From NCBI GenBank assembly GCA_021464245.1, contig JADCRB010000001.1:4091686-4155685 (forward strand): DNA of 64,000 nt, read 5' to 3'. The stretch is from Carallia brachiata (Eukaryota > Streptophyta > Magnoliopsida > Malpighiales > Rhizophoraceae). The notes beneath the pieces were generated by a model. The model saw only the letters and a program-made list of their open reading frames with translations, had not been told where the DNA came from and ran no database searches. The stretch's first letter is position 1; every line of letters begins with the position of its first letter. Of this stretch, positions 57,173 to 64,000 are shown piece by piece. The position numbers and the translations under genes are program-made.

Positions 57173-58441
57173 TTAGTGATCCAAGTTGCATCTGATGCTG
57201 GGCGATCTTTCCATTTGAAGAAAACGACGAAATCCACCATCGGAAGAAGCAAACATCTCATCATCAAGAACAACATCAATCACATCTCGTTGTGGTGGAA
57301 GGACTGGTGGCTTGGGCACAAGTGGACTTGTAGAGAGACTAGAAGAAACAGGAGGCTTGAAAGTGCCTCGGTAAGGTGATAAATCTTCAACATTGAAAAC
57401 ATGACTAATATTCATGTCAGCAGGTAAATCAAGTAAGTATGCATTAGGTGCCATTTTCAGAACAATAAGGAAAGGGCCAATGGCTTGAGCATGCAGTTTC
57501 TTAAAAGAGTGTTTTGGATAACGCTCAGGTCGAATGCGAACCATGACATAATCACCTACATTGAAATCATTAGCCCTACGATTCACATCAGCAGCAAGTT
57601 TACAATCACTATTACTTAATGCAAGTTTGCGTCGTATCTCAGCATGTAACTCATGGATGTGTCGGGCAAAATTTTCAGCAGGCTCAGATGAATGGATATC
57701 AGGGGGAAGGGGAATGAGGTCTATAGGTGCATGAGGAGAATCTTCATGCACAATCTCAAAAGGACTTTTGCCAGTAGTTCGATTAACCGAATTATTATAA
57801 GCAAACTCAGCAGTAGGCAAGATCAAATCCCAATTACCCTGTTTATCCCCTACAAGGCATCGAAGCATATCTCCCAGACTACGATTGACAATTTCAGTTT
57901 GACCATCAATTTGGGGGTGAAAAGCAGAGGAAAATTTCAAAGTGGTACCAAAAAGTTTCCAAAGTGTTTTCCAAAAATAACTGACAAATTTGACATCACA
58001 ATCTGACACAATGGAATTAGGTAAACCATGCAATTTGACCACTTCCTTGAAGAACAATTTAGCTACATGAGACGCATTTGTGGACTTGCTACATGGAATG
58101 AAATGTGCCATTTTAGAGAACCTATCCACAACAATGAAAATGAAATCATGACCACGAGCTATTTTAGGTCAACCAAGAACAAAATCCACACTCACATCTC
58201 TCCAAGGTGCATATGGAATGGGGAGTGGGGTGTACAGATCAATGTTTTTCCTTTTAGTTTTGGCAACTTGACACGTGTGACACAGTGACACAATCCTAAA
58301 AACATCTCGCTTCAATGATGGCCAATAAAATCTATCTTCAACAAGTGCAATGGTCTTGTCTCTACCTAAATGTCCAGATAATCCACCTGCATGCAACTCC
58401 CAAACTAAGAAATCACAAATTGACGTGCGAGGAATACACAA
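57173..58441 (-). pseudogene. Gypsy integrase with C-terminal domain, one internal stop
   Basis: The N-terminal zinc domain is intact (HAGGLSGHLGRDKT, then CHTC) in the frame 58441-58169, which ends at a stop in DFVLG*; integrase continues in a 318-codon frame 58129-57173. The catalytic Asp of SVDFVLG, Asp in SDCDVKFVSYFW and Glu in DGQTEIVNRSLGDML are all present. The GPF module is AIGPFLIVLKMAPNAYLLDL, followed by HVFNVEDLSPYRG. I see no chromodomain in the remaining tail (VIDVVLDDEMF...). Apart from the stop, which fits a single base change, and a short gap, the enzyme is nearly open. Confidence 0.88.
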
Positions 58442-58499
58442 CTTATTGGACCTGAAAAGAAAACCATCATGAATACAAAATCAACATAATCACGATGAT

Positions 58500-59343
58500 C
58501 ACCATCTTTAATAGCACGAAAAAATGACACCGAAATCAGGACACTGAGGATACTCATCTACCAATCTATCAAATCCTACAACATGAGTGCTTAAAGACTG
58601 AAGAACAAAAACAAGACGACTGAGAGCATCAGCAGCTTTATTTTCTGCACCAGAACAATGTTTGAGAACAAAGGAATATTCGTTCATAAACTCAACCGAA
58701 GCAGCATGACGAGAGTTCAGTTTCTTTTGGGAGTTCAGATAGCACAATGCTTAATAGTCAAAATACAAAACAAACTCTTGAGGTAACAAATAATACCTCC
58801 AGTGACGAAGTGACTGAACCACAACATAAAATTCCTTGTCATAAGTAATATATTTCTACTTTGCCTCATTAAGCTTCTTGCTAAAGAAAGCTACAGGATG
58901 CCCTTTTTGACTTAAAACTCCCCAATGCCTACACCAGAGGCATCACAAGCAACTTCAAAAACCTTATGAAAGTCAGGGTGTCTCAAAACAGGTGCTTCAC
59001 TAAGCTTTTGCTTGATCTAAGTGAAAGCCTTAAAAGCTACAGTAGTCCAATGGAAATCTCTTTTTTAGGCAATCTGTAATGGGAGCCATAATGGTGCTAA
59101 ACCCCTTAATGAATTTCTGATAGAAAGCAGCTACACCGTGAAAACTACGAACCTCAGTGATGGACTTGGGTTCAGGCTACTCTCTAATAGCTTTAATCTT
59201 CTCGGGGTCGGCAGCTATACCTCATGCAAACATAATGAAGCCTAAGAATAACACCTCAGACTGAAGAAAGGACACTTCTTAAGGTTGACATATAGCTTGA
59301 CTTCCTTAAAAGTGATGAAAACTGAACGCAAATGACTTAGGTG
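58500..59343 (-). pseudogene. Gypsy RNase H and RT-RNase H connection, degraded
   Basis: The frame 58747-58508 carries the end of RNase H, including FVLKHCSGAENKAADALSRL, where the terminal Asp is kept. The preceding segment (58748-59343) contains the rest in broken frames, with phrases such as SLRHWRYYLLPQEFV read backward from 58790-58800. Stops and frame shifts prevent one continuous domain. Confidence 0.75.
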
Positions 59344-59943
59344 CTATTCTTTTGACTTACTATACACAAGAATATCGTCAAAGTAGACAACAAGGAATTT
59401 ACCTGTGAAGGGCTTCAAGACAGTAGTCATTACCCGCATAAAAGTACTGGGTGCGTTGGACAAGCCAAAGGGCATGACTAGCCATTCGTACAAGCCATCT
59501 TGTGTTTTAAATGTAGTTTTCCATTCATCCCCGGGCCTGATGCGAATTTGGTGATATCCGCTTCGTAAGTCTATTTTGGAACACCAACTAGAACCAGCTA
59601 GCATATTCAACATATCTTCAAGTCTAGGAATAGGGAACCTGTACTTTACAGTGATTTTGTTGATGGCTCGACTGTCAACAGATATTCTCAATGATCCATC
59701 TTTCTTTGGAGTTAACAAGGCAGGAATAGCGCAGGGACTAAGGCTATGGCGTACAAATCCTTTAGACAAAAGTTCCTCAACCTGTCTGTTTAACTCTTCT
59801 TGTTCCTTGGTATTCATTTGATAGTGTGGGAGGTTTGGTAATTGTGACCCAGGAATTAGATCAATGGCATGTTGAATGTCTCTCATAGGTGGTAACTCAC
59901 TAGGAAGTTCCTCAAGCATGATATCCTCAAATTCATTTAACAA
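59344..59943 (-). pseudogene. Gypsy reverse transcriptase domain in an open frame
   Basis: A 199-codon frame carries [76 protein letters not shown] and the YFDD catalytic box. The stop right after KSKE ends it before the thumb. All RT core motifs are present. The enzyme copies element RNA into DNA; here the polyprotein is broken on both sides. Confidence 0.9.
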
Positions 59944-60083
59944 ATTTTTAAGTTCAGGTGGGACATCATAGTTAGGCTTGGTAGATTGAGGAAGGGCTTC
60001 TCTAGCAACAATTGCTACTTGACAATCACTCGTTTGCCATTCTTTCTCAAAAGTTCTGTGATTTAGGATGTGAAGACCTTTCT

Positions 60084-60461
60084 TTATCGAAATGGATGAG
60101 CAGGTTTGGGTTTCACCTTACCGTCTCTTAGTTGGGGCCTTACAAGTCTAAGAATGATATTCTTGCTCTTATAGTTAAAGACATAAGTATTCTCCCTACC
60201 ATGGTTCGTCACATCAAGATCATAAAGCCAAGGGCGTCCAAGAAGAACATGAGCAACATCCATAGGTAAAACATCACAGTAAACTTTATCCTCATAATCA
60301 CCTAATTGAATGAGCATTAAGCATCTCTCGGTGACTGGTAAAGTGGTTTCGTTTACCCATGCTACCCTAAAAGGCTGAGGATGAGGCTCTGCTTTAAGGT
60401 TTAGGCGCGAAATAGCAGACTTAGAGACAACATTCATGGTGCTACCACCATCAAGGACCAT
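60084..60461 (-). pseudogene. Gypsy aspartic protease domain
   Basis: The frame begins MVLDGGSTMNVVSKSAISRL, the active site of this gypsy group (D-G-G-S), and continues to DVLPMDVAHVLLGRPWLYDL, the second protease landmark. It is joined to the zinc-knuckle frame by a frame change near 60434-60461. The segment 59944-60083 holds the protease-RT linker. Confidence 0.85.
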
Positions 60462-60935
60462 CTTCCAACTTCGATTTCCCGAGTTAATATAAGTGTGAAA
60501 AAGACTAGTTTGCTTCCATCATCATTGTCTACAAAAGTAGTCAATACATACCTAACGACACCACAGTGTTGGTCTGCTAAGTCAGGGTCATTGAGATAGT
60601 CATCTTCATCTCTAAAGTACTCCATAGGATCAATAATTTGATCTTCTCCTTCTACAGGGTCATTTGACTTTGGCTCTATAACTAGGGCACGTTGGGGACA
60701 ACGAGCAGCTATATGACCATATTGGTGACATCGATGACATTGAATAGAGGAATTACTGGCTTGGGACTCCATCGAAGATTCGATAGGTCATGAATTGGGA
60801 ATGAAGGACGTTTTCTCCTTACCAAGATTGTCTCTAGGGGTGGGCTGAGTGACAGAGTTTGAGTGAGAAGAAGAAGTGGAAGGAAAGAAAGATTTTGTCT
60901 GACGAGATGTAGAGATAGAGGTAGACACGCATTTT
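60434..60935 (-). pseudogene. Gypsy gag C-terminus with CCHC zinc knuckle
   Basis: The frame from 60772 has SSIQCHRCHQYGHIAARCPQ, an intact CX2CX4HX4C knuckle. Upstream, in another frame, a Ser/Thr/Pro-rich stretch with TPRDNLGKEK continues to about 60931, where gypsy sequence ends at the rRNA junction. The capsid domain is missing. Confidence 0.8.
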
Positions 60936-61064
60936 AGGGGAATCTGACTGTTTAATTAAAACAAAGCATTGCGATGGTCCCTGCGGATGCTAACGCAATG
61001 TGATTTCTTCCCAGTGCTCTGAATGTCAAGATGAAGAAATTCAACCAAGCGCGGGTAAATGGCA

Positions 61065-61098
<34 letters not shown>

Positions 61099-62141
61099 TC
61101 TCGTCATCTAATTAGTGACATGCATGAATGGATTAACGAGATTCCCACTGTCCCTGTCTACTATCCAGCAAAACCACAGCCAAAGGAACGAGCTTGGCGG
61201 AATCAACGGGGAAAGAAAACCCCGTTGAGCTTGACTCTAGTCCGACTTTTGTGAAATGACTTGAGAGGTGTAGGATAAGTGGGAGCCGGTCCCCCAGCGA
61301 AAGTGAAATACTACTACTTTTAACATTATTTTACTTATTATGTGAATCGAAGGAAGGGCATTGCCCCTCCTGTTGGAACGAAGGTCGTTCGGGGGGCCGA
61401 TCCGAGTGGAAGACATTGTCAGGTGGGGTGTTTGACTGGGGCGGCAGATAACACAAATGTCCTAAGATGAGCTCAATGAGAATAGAAATCTCGTGTGGAA
61501 CAGAAGGGTAAAAGCTCGTTTGATTCTGATTTTCAGTACGAATACGGACCATGAAAGCGTGGCCTATCGATACTTTAGACCTTCAGAATTTGAAGCTAGA
61601 GGTGTCAGAAAAGTTACCGCAGGGATAACTGGCCTGTGGCAGCCAAGCGTTCATAGCGACGTTGCTTTTTGATCCTTTGATGCCGGCTCTTCCTATCATT
61701 GTGAAGCAGAATTCACCAAGTGTTGGATTGTTCACCCACCAATAGGGAACGTGAGCTGAGTTTAGACTGTCGTGAGATAGGAGTTTTACCCTACTGATGA
61801 CAGCGTCGCAACAGTAATCCAACCTAGTACGAGAGGAACCATTGATTCACACAATTGGTCATCGTGCTTGGTTGAAAAGCCAGTGGCACGAAGCTACCGT
61901 GCGCTGGATTATGACTGAACGCCTTTAAGTTAGAATCTGGGCTAGAAGTGACGCGTGCGCCCGTCGTTCGATTGCCGACTTGCAGTAGGGGCCCTATGGC
62001 CCCCAAAGGCACGTGTCATGGGCCAAGCACCCGCAGCGGACGAGTTGTGGTTGCCGCCTTGAATTACAATTTCTACCGATCGACGGGTAGAATCCTTTGC
62101 AAACCACTTAAATATGCGAGGGATATTGTAAGTGGCAGAGT
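60936..62141 (+). pseudogene. 25S rRNA 3' third, degenerate copy
   Basis: From AGGGGAATCTGACTG onward the sequence follows the 3' third of plant 25S rRNA, through GTAACTATGACTCTCTTAAGG and the peptidyl-transferase region, to the sarcin-ricin loop AGTACGAGAGGAACC (61827-61841) and GTGGCAGAG (62132-62140). It carries many C-to-T and G-to-A changes, a gap of about 12 bases near 61445 and a short gap near 61785. The last about 50 bases of the mature 25S are absent. It is therefore a pseudogene or dead rDNA insertion rather than a working rRNA gene. Open frames on either strand here are spurious. Confidence 0.93.
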
Positions 62142-62203
62142 TGAGCCCCACAGTAAGGGCCCTACGGCCCCCAAAGGCACATGTCGTAGGCCAAGCACTC
62201 AAA
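61983..62203 (+). repeat. Repeated 25S segment at the rRNA 3' boundary
   Basis: The segment GCAGTAGGGGCCCTATGGCC...GGGCCAAGCAC (about 61983-62030) occurs again at about 62151-62200 (ACAGTAAGGGCCCTACGGCC...) where the true 25S end should follow. The copy replaces the normal 3' terminus. Confidence 0.85.
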
Positions 62204-62399
62204 TCACTTTTCAAACTTTTTTTGAGCCGATGGGAGGCTACCGTGCGGGCTTGGAAATCTCTAATTTGAGCCTCGCACAAGAAGTTGAATAGTTGCATAG
62301 TGTGTTCGGGGAGGCCCGCAACGAGGAACCCCCGACATCGCGCTTGCACCAAGTACTGGGGAGGTTAGGTGTTGGACCCTCAAGCAAATAGCCCGATAG
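62204..62399. other. Spacer between rRNA pseudogene and tandem array
   Basis: GC-richer than the rest of the window, no gene. It contains GAGGTTAGGTGTTGGACCC just before the array; a related GAGGTTAGGACC recurs at 63376. Confidence 0.5.
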
Positions 62400-63240
62400 A
62401 GTTGTTGGCACATTGCACGGACTCACAGAATGGGCATGGATGCAGACATGGGCTGGGCATAAGCAAGGTGACGGAAAATCAGCTAAGGCATTGGCCACCA
62501 AAGAAGGCTTGAAAAAGGCCAAGGAATGGATTGTTGGTAACTTGCACCAACTCGTTGAATGGGCTTGCGCTGGCCATGTTAGCAAGCAAGGCGATGGGGA
62601 AATAGGCCGGGGCATGAAACCGACCAAGGAATAGATTGCTAGCACCTCAGACCGGCTCTCGTTGAATGGGCATGGACATGGACATGCCCATTCAACAAGT
62701 CCACAAGCAAGGTGATGGGAAAATCAGCTAAGGCATTGGCCACCGAAGAAGGCTTGAAAACGGCCAAAGAATGGATTGTTGGCAACTTGCACCAACTCGT
62801 TGAATGGGCATATGCTGGGCATGTCAACGAGCAAGGTGACGGGAAAATCGGCCACGGCATGAAAACGGCCAAGGAATGGACTGTTGGCAACTTGTACCAA
62901 CTCGTTTAATGGGCATGTACTGGGCATGTCAGCGAGCAAAGTGACGGGAAAATCGGCCACGGCATGAAAACGGCCAAGGAATGAATTGTTGGCAACTTGC
63001 ACCAACTCGTTGAATGGGCATGCGCTGGGCCTGTCAGCAAGCAAGGAGATGGGAAAATCGGCCAACGCATGAAAACGACCAAGGAATGGATTATTGGCAC
63101 CTTGCATCAACTCGTTGAATGGGCGTGGACATGGGCTGCGTGAGTCAGCAAGCAAGGCGTTGCTAACTTCGGCCAAGGCACTGGCCACCAAAAGGGGATT
63201 GGAAACGACAAAAGAATGGACTCGGTGCTCACTTGTCTCC
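62400..63240. repeat. Tandem array of about 105-bp GC-rich units
   Basis: Units start GTTGGCAACTTGCACCAACT near 62537, 62777, 62882, 62987 and 63092, with longer variants starting near 62404 and 62637. The 105-bp unit carries TCGTTGAATGGGCATG, GTCAGCAAGCAAGGTGA, GGGAAAATCGGCCA and GCCAAGGAATGGATT. Long variants insert GGCATTGGCCACCGAAGAAG. A further partial unit is at about 63415-63535. Alternating long and short units suggest higher-order structure. Position after 25S sequence fits an rDNA intergenic-spacer subrepeat. Confidence 0.9.
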
Positions 63241-64000
63241 GCACATGCTGCTGCCAGCATTGGAGGTTAGCACGGGAGGCCAGTAAGGCAGGCTAGCAAG
63301 GGATGTTAGCCGGACAAGCATCCTAACCAATGCGTCGTACAACATGCTCGACAGTTGCATGGGGTAGCAACAAAGAGGTTAGGACCTAGTCCCTTGTCCA
63401 ATGAGCACAATAGAGTTGTTGGCACCTTACACCAACTCCCTTGCACCGCTCCGTTGAATCAGCAAGCGAGGTCACGGGAGATCAGCCAAGGCTTTGGCCA
63501 CCTAAGCGGGCTTAAAGCCAAGGAATAGACTCAGAGCATGCTCAGCCCCGCACAGGTAGCTGCCTGGAAGCATGCTCCGCACACGTTGCTGCCCGCAAGG
63601 GAGGTAAAAAGGAATGCTAGGAAGGCACCCGATCAAGGAAGGGAGGCTAGCAGTGAGCTGGGCCACACGCAACGTGCTGCTCGCCGGGAGGGAACAGATC
63701 ACGCGCGCAGCGTGCTGCGGTGGAGCGCCAAGCCCGTCCTACCAGCAACGAGCCCGAGCGTGCAGAGTGTGGGAGGGAGTAGATCAAGAACAGCGTGCTG
63801 CTCATCTGCCCAGCAGCGGCGCGCTAGTACAATCAGCGCGCACAGAGCGGGTTGAGGGCAGCAGTGCGCGCACGCAGCGTACTGCTTGTTTGCCCAGCAG
63901 CACGCACAGTGAGCTTCTCGTCACGCCAGCAGCGGGTGGGTGCAGCAGCGCGCTAAGGCAAGCAGCGCGAGCGAAGCAGGTTGACGGGAGCAGTGGGCTG
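63241..64000. repeat. GC-rich spacer-like sequence with GCAGCGTGCTGC motifs
   Basis: Strongly GC-rich compared with the AT-rich chromosome. Words such as CAGCGTGCTGC, GCCCAGCAGC and GCAGCGCGCT recur irregularly, for example near 63705, 63790, 63876 and 63940. No gene is visible; open frames reflect the low stop-codon density of GC-rich DNA. Confidence 0.6.

Larger units (their letters stand above)
56695..60935 (-). mobile_element. Minus-strand Ty3/gypsy element (chromovirus-like), 5'-truncated
   Basis: Reading on the minus strand: gag C-terminus with zinc knuckle, protease, RT, RNase H, integrase, polypurine tract, LTR. The LTR at 56695-57082 is the 3' one. The 5' LTR and most of gag are missing because the sequence switches to 25S rRNA at about 60936. 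Several domains remain in long open frames, so decay is modest compared with the Copia and Athila copies. The insertion is in the protease of the Tat-like gypsy, giving relative age. Confidence 0.9.

Noticed and set aside
61331..62352. Open frames across 25S rRNA sequence
   Set aside because: The nucleotide sequence is rRNA-derived; translation is meaningless.
62238..63260. Repeat-containing proteins on the minus strand (up to 178 codons)
   Set aside because: The repeats come from the 105-bp DNA array; frames differ between units and have no recognised domain.
63538..63855. 105-codon open frame in the GC-rich tail
   Set aside because: GC-rich DNA has few stops; composition is repetitive and no homolog is recognised.
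1..64000. tRNA genes, CRISPR arrays, operons
   Set aside because: I looked for tRNA-like clover-leaf words and regularly spaced short repeats with unique spacers and saw none; the window is plant nuclear DNA. A tRNA scan would be decisive for tRNA genes.

Overview
This window is a piece of an AT-rich flowering-plant nuclear chromosome. The signs are plant LTR-retrotransposon families (Copia, SIRE-like Copia, Athila-like and Tat-like Ty3/gypsy), a nine-exon SnRK2 kinase gene with GT-AG introns, a PPR-protein fragment and plant 25S rRNA sequence. The kinase intron layout and overall composition suggest a non-grass angiosperm; I cannot name the species. Only one gene looks functional. Nearly everything else is transposon wreckage at different stages of decay.

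Layout. 465-5927: a complete but dead Copia element with a perfect 5-bp target duplication. 6892-16715: a nest. An Athila-like gypsy remnant lies between two 335-bp inverted repeats; a long-TIR MITE sits in its gag, and a minus-strand gypsy element with two 0.82-kb LTRs, a gag and no pol sits in its integrase. About 16.7-20.9 kb: a SIRE-like Copia remnant. 21354-21544 and 23479-24141: two small DNA transposons, the second with CGGGT-rich arms. 25299-34838: a 9.5-kb minus-strand LTR element with no recognisable coding, carrying a 2.1-kb internal tandem duplication. 35-44 kb: AT-rich sequence with a minisatellite, a PPR pseudogene fragment, a zone rich in a short TATACGACAC-like motif, and a solo LTR related to the 12-16 kb gypsy. 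44983-51851: the SnRK2 gene, subclass I (SnRK2.4/2.10-like), 359 codons, with at least two MITEs in its introns. About 53 kb: a GRF-type zinc-finger pseudogene. 53787-56694: the 5' part of a Tat-like gypsy (LTR, tRNA-Arg-type primer site, gag, protease). 56695-60935: a minus-strand gypsy (LTR, integrase, RNase H, RT, protease, gag C-terminus), cut off at its 5' end by a degenerate 25S rRNA segment (60936-62141). That is followed by a tandem array of about 105-bp GC-rich units and a GC-rich tail resembling an rDNA spacer.

The parts do not form a pathway. The kinase gene would act in osmotic-stress signalling. The transposons record successive insertions: Athila-like first, then MITE and gypsy into it; Tat-like gypsy first, then a minus gypsy into its protease. 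All boundaries and similarities were judged by eye; identities are estimates. I found no convincing previously undescribed biological system. The most unusual items are the pol-less gypsy with an acidic non-pol ORF, the inverted-repeat-bounded Athila fragment, the tandem duplication inside a dead LTR element, and the gypsy/rDNA junction with a large composition shift.
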